Counted from the stretch's first letter, positions 26,851 to 34,829 are shown. The stretch is DNA of 64,000 nucleotides from Bog-473 sp963783245 (GCA_963783245.1 CAWAMS010000002.1:1054001-1118000); one strand, 5' to 3'. The notes: generated by a model from the sequence alone, not told the origin. Program-made: numbers and translations.

Positions 26851-28449
26851 CAGGCTGTCGCATGAAGGTTGACGCGAAGCGTGCACCTGGGAGTTCGTAA
26901 CTTCAGTGGGTCGAATGCTGGTGTCGAGATAGAGGTGGGGGTCTCAGCCAGCCATGAGTCGTTTGGTTCGGACCTTCAAGAGGTTGTGGACCGCGCAGAT
27001 AAGACGCCATTCGCTGCTCACGGACTGCATGCCTCGGCTGTTGAAACGCCGACATCGCAAGTTTTCCTTGATGTTGCCGAAGACGGGTTCGACGGTGACC
27101 TTGCGCTTGGCGTAGAGCGCTCGCCCCTCATCTGTGTTGAGCCGAGCGAGCATGTCTTTTCGATACACCGATGGATCGCCGAGGTGGTTCTTGCGGTTGG
27201 CGAGGAGGCGACGCACCCAGGTCCCGGAAATACCGAGGTCTTCAGCGGCTTGTGCAACGCTAAGCGACCCCACTTCGACGCGATCGAGCACCTCGTCGCG
27301 CCGAGCGATGCTTGGATCGTCGGGTTTGACGGTCCCGCTCGTGACGGGCCTGGGCGCGATCAGGACCTCGGCGTCGACTTCCAAGTCCAGATTCTCGGCG
27401 CTCCAGTAACCAGTGTCGGCCAAGATGACACCGGGTGAGGAGGCTCCCGCCGCGATCAAGTTCGCTTCTGCGGCGCGAACCATTGGGGCGAACATAGTGG
27501 TGTCGTTTCGTGTGTTGCCCACTTCGGCAGCAACGACAATCTGGTCGCCGCTCACTGCCGCCTGGGCGTTGTATCCCTGGACATAGCGGTCGCCGGTTCG
27601 CAGATTGCGGCTGTCTGGGTCGGTGGTGTTTGCCATTCGATTTTTCCGCCGCGTGCTGTCCGGAGAAGGCGGTCGACCAGCGAATTTACGGCCCATTTCG
27701 GATTCTCGTCGCTTACGTTCGGCCATAAGGCCTTCGTAATCGGCGACCCCCTGCTCATCGAGTTGGCGCAGCGCCTCACGCACTCGCGCCCGGCGGTCCG
27801 CTCCCGGGGCAAATCGCTTGGGCATTTCGTCACCCCGACTTTCACCGAACCGTTCGTCGTCCGCCTGATCCGCACGCTCTGCCTCGGCCAGGATCTCCTC
27901 GGCGAGTTGGAGTCGGGTTCGGTTGACGAAAGATGACGCGTTGGCCTCCATCTTGGTGCCGTCAATCGACACCACTCCAGAGTCGACCAGTCCCTCATGG
28001 ACGCAGAGCCCAAGCACCTGGCCGAAAAGGTTTGCAATAGCCGCCTCATGACGACGGCGGAACCGGGCGAGAGTCGCGTGATCTGGGCATTGATTGGCTG
28101 CCAGCACTCTGAACGCCACGTCCTCGATAAGTCGCCGCTCGATGCGTCTCGAGGAACGCTCGGCCACGCAGTACGCGTAAATGAGGACACCAAGAAGCAT
28201 CCCGGGGTCGTAGGCGGCTCCGCCTCGGCCGTCCTCGCGATAGTCCGCGTAGAACTCCGTAAGGTCGAACTCCGCCACCACGTCCAAAATGAACCAAGCC
28301 AGATGACCTTCAGGCAGCCAATCGGTCACCGAAGGCGCATTAAAAAGAGCTGGTCACGCTCCACCTGACGAACGTTGATTGGCATTGCACATATCTTTTC
28401 GCGTGACGCGAATCGCGGGCAGGATGGTCGGGATTCATGCGACAGCCTG
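26851..28449 (-). mobile_element. IS1182-family insertion sequence
   Basis: A 1599-bp element with perfect 16-bp terminal inverted repeats CAGGCTGTCGCATGAA (26851-26866 and complement at 28434-28449), flanked by a 4-bp target duplication GATC (26847-26850 and 28450-28453). It is inserted in the transposase gene of the surrounding IS3 element. The transposase reads on the minus strand. Confidence 0.92.
26944..28329 (-). CDS. IS1182-family transposase, N-terminus offset by one base
   Basis: A 461-residue DDE transposase: an N-terminal DUF772-like domain (WLPEGHLAWFILDVV, CPDHATLARFRRRH), catalytic VVSIDGTKMEANAS, ILADTGYWSAENL, and C-terminal VEPVFGNIKENLRCRRF. Relatives begin VERDQLFLMPPSV before this point. 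Here VERDQLFLM is encoded from a GTG at 28364 in the frame one base away, joined through CTCTTTTTAATG. Either a base is missing near 28335 or the ribosome shifts by -1 at the T-run. Without that, a GTG at 28329 would start the protein. Confidence 0.88.
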   Translation of the reverse strand: MTDWLPEGHLAWFILDVVAEFDLTEFYADYREDGRGGAAYDPGMLLGVLIYAYCVAERSSRRIERRLIEDVAFRVLAANQCPDHATLARFRRRHEAAIANLFGQVLGLCVHEGLVDSGVVSIDGTKMEANASSFVNRTRLQLAEEILAEAERADQADDERFGESRGDEMPKRFAPGADRRARVREALRQLDEQGVADYEGLMAERKRRESEMGRKFAGRPPSPDSTRRKNRMANTTDPDSRNLRTGDRYVQGYNAQAAVSGDQIVVAAEVGNTRNDTTMFAPMVRAAEANLIAAGASSPGVILADTGYWSAENLDLEVDAEVLIAPRPVTSGTVKPDDPSIARRDEVLDRVEVGSLSVAQAAEDLGISGTWVRRLLANRKNHLGDPSVYRKDMLARLNTDEGRALYAKRKVTVEPVFGNIKENLRCRRFNSRGMQSVSSEWRLICAVHNLLKVRTKRLMAG

Positions 28450-28889
28450 GATCGAATCGTTCAACGGCCGCCTACGTGATGAATATCTCAACGGCCAGCT
28501 CTTCGAGACCGTCTTCGAGGCCAGGGTACTTCTCAGCGACTGGAGAATCGACTACAACTTGTATAGGCCCCACAGCGCACACGGCTGGCTCACCCCGGTC
28601 GAGTTCGTCGAGGCCTGGCTCAACCAACACCAGCTCACACTCGCATAAGGGGTGGCTCAACTAACGGGATCCCCTCAGTGGCCACAGCACACATAGGAGG
28701 TTCGACCCTTGTACACGATTAAGTGGACTGGGTTGCAACCCACCGAAGCGGGTTGGAGTCCCCCCTTCCGACACTCAGGTCACGCTGTGAATCCGAGCTC
28801 GTAGAGTCCAGCCTTCATCTTCGGGTCAGGATCGGGCGTGCATCGCTTTGGTCCGTCGGAGTGAGAGCCGGCCCCGGCGGCGTACCCAC

Positions 28890-29645
28890 CTAACTCCTCC
28901 AGTTGGGGGCCGAGTTGAGCGGGGAATAGGTCGGCGTCACGCTGACGCCGTAATGTTCCGTTACCTCCTGCACGAGATCGACGAACCATTGCTGAGCCTG
29001 GGGCGCGATCACGATCTGCTCGATTAGAACTGCCAAGTCGACAATGGCATTGATGCCGAGGGGCTGCTCGTCGGCCTCGCGATTCTTAGTGAGAAGTGCC
29101 CGTACTTCGTGCTCGTGATCGAATCCCCTTCTCTTGATGAAGAACGGCTGCAGCATGTTTCTGAAGTACCCGGGGTTATCTCGTTCGTAATCGAGATATT
29201 CAACCCTTCCGACATAGATTCTCTGGCTTGCAGAGGCCAGGGAACTTCTGAGCCGGCCCACCGTCGATCCGATTGCCACGCCATCTGCCGGCGATGCATA
29301 GATCGCCCACATGGCAGGCGAATCGTGTGGGTACGAATACCAGCAGTTGATGAAGACTTCCCGCACCGATTGCTGGTGCACATCGGCCCACAAATCTTGA
29401 TCGTCCGGGTCCTTCTCTTCGTAGGGAATGGTGTGCGTGTAGTTGCCCGATTCGTCGAAATACTCTGTGTCGTAGCTGGTGGCGATCGGAATGGAACCTT
29501 CGAATGGATCGCCAAGTTGGTCCGCCCTGCTGAAATGAAGTCTCCTGCTCGTGACGAGCGCCATGAACTTGGTGAAGCTCATGTACCGCCAGATCGGGAC
29601 CTCATCGGAAGGCGTGTCGGCGATGGGGTGGAACTCGTAGGGCAC
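28890..29645 (-). CDS. DUF2971-domain protein
   Basis: A 251-residue protein of the DUF2971 family, recognised from WRYMSFTKFMALVTSRRLHF, RADQLGDPFEG, INCWYSYPHDSPAMWAIYA, DGVAIGSTVGRL and RRGFDHEHEVRAL. The family is common in genomic islands, prophages and defence neighbourhoods, and its biochemical role is unknown. The C-terminal 50 residues (LIEQIVIAPQAQQWFVDLVQEVTEHYG) are the usual ending. It appears intact, unlike much of the island. Confidence 0.85.
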   Translation of the reverse strand: MPYEFHPIADTPSDEVPIWRYMSFTKFMALVTSRRLHFSRADQLGDPFEGSIPIATSYDTEYFDESGNYTHTIPYEEKDPDDQDLWADVHQQSVREVFINCWYSYPHDSPAMWAIYASPADGVAIGSTVGRLRSSLASASQRIYVGRVEYLDYERDNPGYFRNMLQPFFIKRRGFDHEHEVRALLTKNREADEQPLGINAIVDLAVLIEQIVIAPQAQQWFVDLVQEVTEHYGVSVTPTYSPLNSAPNWRS

Positions 29646-29933
29646 GGCGCCAGGCTACCGAGACGCTGTTTTTCGGGCCCCTTCCATTCCGGAGGTGTGG
29701 TTATCGCAGCTCTCAACCCACCACCACCGCTTACCGCTCGGAGCGGTCCAGCGTCCCCGCCACGACGGCACCCCGCCGCAATGAGTCGCCTGAAGCTGCA
29801 CGCTGTAGACCATCCTCCAGCAGCGCCCAGGGTGGGCGGTGAAGGCGTGCGGGACGGAGTCGCCGGGAACGGGCATGCGGTCCACTGCCGACCATCATAC
29901 GAACGCCTGTTCGTGGGCTGTATCCTTCACGAC

Positions 29934-30239
29934 ATGGACCGCCGTATCTACTATCAATGGGACGGGGTGAGCTTGCGGCTGATCAGGGCTGAAGGAATCA
30001 CGACCAGCCCGAATACCTCTGTCACCGTTCGCCAGCCCGATGCTGATCAAGTGCCCTGGGGGGTCTGGGTCAACGGCGAGCGCTCGCCCAACACCTACGT
30101 GATCGTCAACGGGCAGGTCCTGACTGTGGCCCACCCAAGCGGGGTGCCGATCCTCTGTCATTCCATCTCGGCCGATGCGCCCATCTGGGATCAGCACGAG
30201 GCCCGTGGCGGTGGCATACCAGTCCGGGCCTTTCTGTAA
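29934..30239 (+). CDS. Hypothetical protein, 101 aa
   Basis: A small, probably all-beta soluble protein (RIYYQWDGVSLRLIRAEG, then NTYVIVNGQVLTVAHPSG). No family recognised. The ATG at 29934 is supported by TATCCT (29920-29925), a -10-like box 8 nt upstream, the leaderless pattern; the longer frame upstream is antisense to the DUF2971 gene. Near the right end of the island. Confidence 0.5.
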   Translation: MDRRIYYQWDGVSLRLIRAEGITTSPNTSVTVRQPDADQVPWGVWVNGERSPNTYVIVNGQVLTVAHPSGVPILCHSISADAPIWDQHEARGGGIPVRAFL

Positions 30240-30385
30240 AGCCTACAAGCGAGTTGGAGCCCATTGACCGAGTACCCGCCCCGGGTCGAACTACCTCCTG
30301 GTGCCGCCAGGAGAAGGCAAGTAAGTAAGAAGGCCAGGTAGGGGAGTGGGCACCGGATCTCAGGAATATCTTCAGCGGGGTGGGG

Positions 30386-30414
30386 TTGACTGAGTATGGG
30401 ACAAACCCCATAAT
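30386..30414 (+). promoter_or_regulatory. Sigma-70-type promoter with overlapping operator
   Basis: TTGACT (30386-30391) and CATAAT (30409-30414) are spaced by 17 bp, the clearest promoter in the window. A perfect inverted repeat TATGGG-ACAAAC-CCCATA (30395-30412) fills the spacer and touches the -10 box, so a dimeric repressor bound there would block polymerase. The XRE protein encoded just downstream is the obvious candidate. Confidence 0.7.
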
Positions 30415-30432
30415 ATCTGGGGAGGGAAACTG

Positions 30433-30723
30433 ATGGCTACCGGTTACAACGAAGCAGCTGCAGGACGCCGGGCCAATCTCTCCGAGGCTGGTATGGCTCA
30501 GTCCCGGATCTTCGAGGGCGCGTACGTGGTCGCGATGCAGGTGGTGGAGCTGCGGGAAAAGCATGGACTCACCCAGATCCAACTGGCTGAGCGTTCAGGG
30601 ATCGACCAAGGTGACATCAGCCGTATTGAACGTGGATCGGCGATGCCGAATGAGAAGACGCTTATCCGTATCGCGGACGCTCTGAACGCCGACCTCATGT
30701 TGGTGTCGCGTTCGGAAAAGTAG
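30433..30723 (+). CDS. XRE-family (Cro/C1-type HTH) regulator
   Basis: A 96-residue DNA-binding protein. The HTH spans about residues 37-90 (VVELREKHGLTQIQLAERSGIDQGDISRIERGSAMPNEKTLIRIADALNADL, split here by helix boundaries), like HigA-type antitoxins. The ATG at 30433 follows a GGGAGG ribosome site. No toxin gene is adjacent, so it is either a solitary regulator of the island end or the survivor of a toxin-antitoxin pair. Likely autoregulated through the palindrome in its promoter. Confidence 0.85.
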   Translation: MATGYNEAAAGRRANLSEAGMAQSRIFEGAYVVAMQVVELREKHGLTQIQLAERSGIDQGDISRIERGSAMPNEKTLIRIADALNADLMLVSRSEK

Positions 30724-30747
30724 GGGAGTTCTCGCCACAAGCTCGAA

Positions 30748-30773
30748 ATGTAAGCAACGATGTAAGCAACGGG
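30748..30773 (+). repeat. Right arm-type repeat
   Basis: The same 26 bp as within 9021-9047, with two tandem ATGTAAGCAACG units, in the same orientation, about 100 bp inside attR. Probable integrase arm-type site. Confidence 0.6.
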
Positions 30774-30871
30774 GACGGATTCGGACGAATGTCCCCGAAC
30801 AGCCTTGGACAATAAGTCCTGGCCACAGGCCTGCAGCGAACCCCAATGGACCCCTCTGAATACGTCTTTTC

Positions 30872-30917
30872 TGCATGACGCGCAAGGGGTCACAGGTTCG
30901 AGTCCTGTACGGCCCAC
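30872..30917 (+). repeat. attR, 46-bp partial copy of tRNA-Val
   Basis: Identical to 8907-8952. It contains the anticodon loop, variable loop, T-arm and 3' acceptor strand, but the 5' half of the tRNA is missing, so it is not a functional gene. It marks the right junction; the sequence after it (TCTATTGAC) is original chromosome. Confidence 0.93.
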
Positions 30918-31265
30918 TCTATTGACAGTCTCAAGACATCGGAGAGGCGGCGTCCAGGACAGCGTCGTCCTGGGCCCTTGCTCCAGGAGACCCTCACTGA
31001 GCGGCGGACGCCGAACTGATGCGACCGGCGCCGTGTTCTCGACGATGAGGTGGCAGACGGTGGCTTGATGTAGATCGAATTCACCTCGCGGCGTCGACGA
31101 CGCCGGCGCGTTCCCTGCGCCAGACGACATCAAAGCCTGCTCGCTGATGCGTCCACCCCTTTCACTGAGAACACCGCACCCGTACTCCCGGAAGCTCGAT
31201 CGAACACCTCGCGATCAGTCGCACCTCTGCGCCCGCACCCGGGCCTCGGCTCCCATCTACGTCTG
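30918..31265. other. Non-coding gap outside the island
   Basis: About 350 bp with no supported gene, between attR and the operators of the MMPL gene. Open frames here run into the MMPL gene in other frames and look spurious. Confidence 0.45.
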
Positions 31266-31281
31266 GTACCCAGGGGGGTAT
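31266..31281 (+). promoter_or_regulatory. CsoR/CstR-type operator 1 before MMPL
   Basis: GTACCCAGGGGGGTAT is a palindrome with one imperfect centre and the A/T-C-run/G-run-A/T form bound by CsoR-family repressors. It lies about 60 bp upstream of the MMPL start and 16 bp before a second, better site. Confidence 0.6.
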
Positions 31282-31296
31282 CGTGCTACAGTCAAA

Positions 31297-31314
31297 TATA
31301 CCCGTAGGGGTATA
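31297..31314 (+). promoter_or_regulatory. CsoR/CstR-type operator 2 before MMPL
   Basis: TATACCCGTAGGGGTATA is a perfect 18-bp palindrome (TATACCC-GTAG-GGGTATA), matching the known CsoR/CstR operator class. It ends 25 bp before the MMPL start codon, probably over the -10 region. Confidence 0.75.
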
Positions 31315-31339
31315 GGCAACCGAGCACAAAGGACGGCAC

Positions 31340-33583
31340 ATGACTGCAGCAACGAAGACGGGTGTTGCAGCTCAGCGGGTGCTTCCTCCTCCCGGGCCTC
31401 GCCCTACGACCACGCACGGCGGGACCTCGTCCGAACCCACGGATGTGAACACCCAGCGGCTGTTCGCCCGACTCGGGGCGTGGTCCGCCACCCACTTCCG
31501 TCGTGTTCTCGTTGTGTGGCTGCTCGTCATTGCGGCCTTCGGGTTCTTCGCCGTCCACGTGGAGAGCGCTCTTGCCGGTGCCGGGTGGCAAGCCTCGGGC
31601 AGCCAGTCCGTGGCGGCCCGGGCCATCATCGAAAAGGACTTCGCAGGCCTGGGGGCCACCGGTCTGCAGGTGGTGATCGTCGACCATCACGGTCCGATCG
31701 CTTCGAGTCAACAGGCTCAGTCCATCGTGGTCAGGGCGACCCGGGTACTGCGGAACGATCCCCGGGTGTCGACCGTCGCTCCACCTCGAGCCGGGGTTTC
31801 AATCTCTCGAGATGGCCGGACCGCCATCATCACCGCTGGCGCAGCCGCGAACTCCAACAAGATGGTGCAGGCCGCTGACGCTGTCGAGCCGAAGCTGGCG
31901 GCTCTCTCCTCCTCCGGCGTCTCGGTGACGCTGACCGGCGACAGCGCCCTATGGGCCAACTTCAACAACGCCAACCGCTCGGCCATGCTCCGCTCGGAGA
32001 TGCTGTCGTGGCCGGTGACGATCATCATCTTGGTCATCGCCTTCGGGAGCCTGGTGGCTGCTGGGCTTCCCCTGTTGCTCACGATGGCCGGACTGCTGGT
32101 CGCCGCTGGTGCGCTGGTCATCACCACCAAGTTCACCCCGGTGTCCATCTGGGCCCTCAACTTCGCCCTGATGTTCGCTCTCGCCCTCGGCATCGACTAC
32201 GCCCTCTTCCTGGTCATGCGGTTCCGGTCGGCCCTCGAGCGGCGTGGTGCAAAGGCGGGCGACCATGAGACCATCGTCGCTTCGGTGGCCGAGACGCTCG
32301 ATACCGCCGGCAAGGCTGTGGCTTTCAGCGCCTTGACCGTACTGGCCTCGCTCGCTGCCATCCTCATCGTCCCGAGCCCCGCCTTCCGTTCGATGGCCTT
32401 CGGGATCATGTTGGCGGTGGTCGCAGTGCTCGCGGCCACATTGACCTTGCTTCCCGCGGTACTCGGCAAGCTCGGCACCAACATCAACAAGGGAAAGGTC
32501 CGACTCCGTCGCAGGCCTTCGGCCGAGGGTGCAGGCCCGCTGGATCGGATGTTGCACTCCTGGGGGAAGTTCCTCTGGCGTCACCCGTTCCGGGTCGGTG
32601 CCGCCGCTCTGGTCTTCCTGCTCCTCGCTGCTGCTCCGATTATCGGGATGCGGACCAACATGCCGTCCATCACCATCGTCCCGTCGAATGCCAACGCCAG
32701 GGTCGGCTACTCCCAGGTGACCTCGGCCTTCGGTCCCGGTGCTCCGGGCACCCTCCAGGTGCTCGTGCCCGCAGGTGCGCAGGCCCGGGCCATGGCCATC
32801 CTCGCCCACACGTCCGGGGTGTCCGGTGCGGTTCCGGGCCCCACGCACGCTGGATGGACCCTCGACCAGGCAGTCCCGTCCACGGGGCCCTCGACAACCG
32901 CCACGGGTGTGACGATCGACCATCTCCGGGCGGTGCTTCCGGCGGGCACGCTCATCGGCGGGGCGGCGGCGGAGAACCACGACCTCCAGCAATCGTTGGC
33001 AGCTCATACTCCGATCGTTCTCGCCATCTTGGGCGTACTCGGGTTCTTGCTGCTCCTGATCGCCCTCGGCGCACCGCTCATCGCCGCAATGGGCGTCCTG
33101 ATCACCGCTCTCTCGGTGGCCGGTGCCTTCGGCATCGGGCGCCTCATCTTCCAGAACGGGTTCTTGTCGGGCGTGCTCCATTTCCAGCCCCAGGGCTTCA
33201 TCGATGCGTGGGCCCCGCTGTTCTTCGGCGCCATGGTCTTCGGCGTGGCCATGGACTACACGCTGTTCATGCTCTCCGCGGCCAAGGAACGCTATGAGAC
33301 GCACACCGACCCCGAGCACGCCATGATCGGATCCATGCGCACGTCTGGAAGGGTGGTGCTATCCGCCGCGGCCGTCATGGTCGCCGTGTTCCTCACCTTC
33401 GCTCTGTCCGGACCGCTCGCCCCGAAAGAGATGGGGGTGATCCTCGCTATCGCGGTGGCCCTGGACGCGCTGGTGGTCCGGCTTGTCCTGCTTCCCGTGG
33501 TGCTTCGCCTGGGTGGCCACAGCGCCTGGCATAAACCCAAATGGCTCAGCCGTATCCTGCCCAACGTCCGGTTCTCGCACTGA
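31340..33583 (+). CDS. MMPL-family RND-type transporter
   Basis: A 747-residue inner-membrane exporter driven by protons. TM1 lies near residue 60 (RVLVVWLLVIAAFGFFAV), followed by a large extracytoplasmic loop, a 5-6 helix bundle, a second loop (about 420-550) and a second bundle. The Asp-Tyr proton-relay pairs are present in both halves: ALGIDYALFLV and GVAMDYTLFML. Length and layout match the shorter actinobacterial MMPL proteins. The first 50 residues are polar, so an internal start is possible. It is preceded by two CsoR-type operators and followed after 17 bp by the DsbA-like gene, probably one operon. Confidence 0.9.
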   Translation: MTAATKTGVAAQRVLPPPGPRPTTTHGGTSSEPTDVNTQRLFARLGAWSATHFRRVLVVWLLVIAAFGFFAVHVESALAGAGWQASGSQSVAARAIIEKDFAGLGATGLQVVIVDHHGPIASSQQAQSIVVRATRVLRNDPRVSTVAPPRAGVSISRDGRTAIITAGAAANSNKMVQAADAVEPKLAALSSSGVSVTLTGDSALWANFNNANRSAMLRSEMLSWPVTIIILVIAFGSLVAAGLPLLLTMAGLLVAAGALVITTKFTPVSIWALNFALMFALALGIDYALFLVMRFRSALERRGAKAGDHETIVASVAETLDTAGKAVAFSALTVLASLAAILIVPSPAFRSMAFGIMLAVVAVLAATLTLLPAVLGKLGTNINKGKVRLRRRPSAEGAGPLDRMLHSWGKFLWRHPFRVGAAALVFLLLAAAPIIGMRTNMPSITIVPSNANARVGYSQVTSAFGPGAPGTLQVLVPAGAQARAMAILAHTSGVSGAVPGPTHAGWTLDQAVPSTGPSTTATGVTIDHLRAVLPAGTLIGGAAAENHDLQQSLAAHTPIVLAILGVLGFLLLLIALGAPLIAAMGVLITALSVAGAFGIGRLIFQNGFLSGVLHFQPQGFIDAWAPLFFGAMVFGVAMDYTLFMLSAAKERYETHTDPEHAMIGSMRTSGRVVLSAAAVMVAVFLTFALSGPLAPKEMGVILAIAVALDALVVRLVLLPVVLRLGGHSAWHKPKWLSRILPNVRFSH

Positions 33584-33600
33584 CCGGGAAGGCGGCAAAA

Positions 33601-34251
33601 ATGAGCGCAACCACGGCGCCGGTCATCGAGGTCTTTGCCGACATTTGGTGTCCCTTCGCCCACGTCGGTCTACGGGCGATCGCCGAGGCGCGCGCCCGGA
33701 TGGGTCGTGGCGATTTGGCGATCCGGGTGCGGGCGTGGCCGCTCGAGTTGGTGAACGGTGTTCCCCTGGACCCCGCAGTGACGAAGGCGCATGCCGATGA
33801 ACTTCGGGAGCAAGTCGCCCCGGAACTGTTCCGGCAGCTCGACGTAGACCGGTTCCCGACGTCGACGCTCGGAGCTCTGGCCCTGGCGAATCGCGCCTAT
33901 GGGATCGACCTCGGTGTCGGCGAGCGGGTCAGTTTCGCACTCCGGGAGGCTCTGTTCGAACAGGGCCGGGACATCTCGGACCCAGCCGTCCTCGGGAGCC
34001 TCGCAGACGACTTCGGCGTCGTCATGCCCGATGAGTCCGACCGCTCCGCCGTAATTGCCGACTGGCACGAAGGTCGGCAGCGGGGAGTGCTCGGCTCACC
34101 GCATTTCTTCTGTGGCGACACTGACGTGTTCTGTCCGACGCTCGACATCACGAAGGACCCGATCGAGGGCTTGTCGGTCGTCCGGGACCTCTCGCGTCTG
34201 ACGCAGTTCCTGGCGGATTGCCTGGCCGGATCCGAACCGGCGTCGCCATGA
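33601..34251 (+). CDS. DsbA-family oxidoreductase, FrnE-like
   Basis: A 216-residue cytoplasmic thioredoxin-fold protein of the DSBA/FrnE family. The active-site region is FADIWCPFAHVG, with only one Cys where FrnE has CPWC-type motifs; GVLGSPHFF carries the cis-Pro loop, and another Cys pair lies near the C-terminus (FFCGDTDVFCP). The start at 33601 (MSATTAPVIEVF) places it 17 bp after the MMPL stop; a longer frame would overlap that gene. It ends facing the thioredoxin gene. It may act on glutathione-like or mycothiol adducts, but this is an inference. Confidence 0.85.
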   Translation: MSATTAPVIEVFADIWCPFAHVGLRAIAEARARMGRGDLAIRVRAWPLELVNGVPLDPAVTKAHADELREQVAPELFRQLDVDRFPTSTLGALALANRAYGIDLGVGERVSFALREALFEQGRDISDPAVLGSLADDFGVVMPDESDRSAVIADWHEGRQRGVLGSPHFFCGDTDVFCPTLDITKDPIEGLSVVRDLSRLTQFLADCLAGSEPASP

Positions 34252-34256
34252 ACCGG

Positions 34257-34715
34257 TCAGCGACGGCGCTCTATCCCATCGAGTGCAGAACGTACCCGGA
34301 TTCCGAGCTCGCGCGCCGGGAGCGCCCCGACGATACGATCGACCGTTTGGCCACCGGAAAGAACCAAGAGCGTGGGAATGCTCATCGCGTCGAAGCGTGC
34401 GGCGATCGCCGGGGCCTCGTCCACATTCACCTTGACAACCTTGAGTCGCCCGGCGAGCTCTGTGGCGAGCTGATCCACTGCAGGTCCTACCATCCGGCAG
34501 GGTCCACACCAGGGTGCCCACAGATCGACCAGTACTGGAAGCGGTGCCTCGGTGGCCACGGCGTCGAACGTCGCGTCACCTGCAGCAACCAGCCAAGGGA
34601 GCGGAGCGTGGCACTGCCCACAGCGGGGTGAACCAGATGCCGAGGTAGGCACACGATTCCTCCGACTACAGGCTGGACAGCGGACCTCGACAAGGGCGTC
34701 AGGCGCGATCGGCAC
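34257..34715 (-). CDS. Thioredoxin with N-terminal zinc ribbon (Trx2/TrxC-like)
   Basis: A 152-residue thioredoxin. An N-terminal zinc ribbon (Cys13, Cys16, Cys32, Cys35 in CPAC and CGQC) precedes the Trx domain with active site LWAPWCGPCRMVGP and cis-Pro SIPTLLVL. This layout is that of E. coli TrxC, a stress-induced disulfide reductase. It is convergent with the FrnE-like gene (5-bp gap). Its upstream side faces the CsoR-type operator at 34814, which it shares with the divergent methyltransferase side. Confidence 0.93.
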   Translation of the reverse strand: MPIAPDALVEVRCPACSRRNRVPTSASGSPRCGQCHAPLPWLVAAGDATFDAVATEAPLPVLVDLWAPWCGPCRMVGPAVDQLATELAGRLKVVKVNVDEAPAIAARFDAMSIPTLLVLSGGQTVDRIVGALPARELGIRVRSALDGIERRR

Positions 34716-34813
34716 CCCACAATGATGTCACCGCTGGAAGTGAATGGCTCGTGCCAAGGCCAGCCCGACTGGCTCTTGGCCGCACCAGTCTGTTCTGGGG
34801 CCGCCGGGGGAAG

Positions 34814-34829
34814 GTACCCCATGGGGTAT
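34814..34829. promoter_or_regulatory. CsoR/CstR-type operator 3, between divergent genes
   Basis: GTACCCCATGGGGTAT contains the perfect palindrome ACCCCATGGGGT (34815-34826 plus flanks), the same class as the sites at 31266 and 31297. It lies between the thioredoxin gene (minus) and the small frame/methyltransferase/CsoR-family genes (plus), so one bound repressor could control both directions. Confidence 0.7.

Larger units (their letters stand above)
25936..28648 (+). pseudogene. IS3-family transposase, split by IS insertion
   Basis: A fused OrfA-OrfB transposase. The N-terminal HTH (HTPEQVIRKLAEGEKLL, STWHRWRNQYGGMKADDAKK) starts at an ATG behind AAGGAGGAC. The integrase core has DFQFDQTTDGRNLKLLNVIDEYS and FDHGPEF (two of the DDE acidic residues), then is cut at PWQNAW (26850). 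The remainder, ESFNGRLRDEYLNGQLFE to the stop at 28648, supplies the catalytic Glu. The two parts join in frame when the inserted IS and one copy of its 4-bp target are removed. Confidence 0.88.
25860..28677 (+). mobile_element. IS3-family element, interrupted by a second IS
   Basis: The ends form imperfect inverted repeats: the left end reads GGGTCCCCGTAAATTGATCC and the right end, complemented, GGGATCCCGTTAGTTGAGCC, both followed by CACxCCTTxTGCGAG. Removing 26851-28449 plus one GATC restores a continuous element of about 1.2 kb. I could not identify a flanking target duplication, so the end coordinates are good to a few bases only. Confidence 0.78.
8907..30917. mobile_element. 22-kb integrated genomic island in tRNA-Val
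   Basis: The island is bounded by a perfect 46-bp direct repeat, with a tyrosine integrase gene directly inside the left end and a pair of 12-bp tandem motifs just inside both ends. Contents: integration and small ICE/plasmid-type genes (9-13.3 kb), two group II introns (13.6-18 kb), defence-like cargo (18-25.4 kb), nested insertion sequences (25.9-28.7 kb) and a DUF2971/XRE end. No relaxase, FtsK/TraB translocase or replication initiator is recognisable. With the broken integrase, the island is probably no longer self-mobile. Confidence 0.9.

Noticed and set aside
29109..30239. 376-codon plus-strand frame
   Set aside because: Most is antisense to the DUF2971 gene. Only the last 101 codons, behind a -10-like box, were kept as a possible gene.
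30872..30917. Second tRNA-Val gene
   Set aside because: Only the 3' 46 bases match; the D-arm and 5' acceptor strand are missing, so it is an attachment-site remnant.
31949..33319. 456-codon minus-strand frame over the MMPL gene
   Set aside because: Composition is Glu/Gly/His/Arg-rich with no fold or start, typical of the antisense of a GC-rich membrane protein gene.
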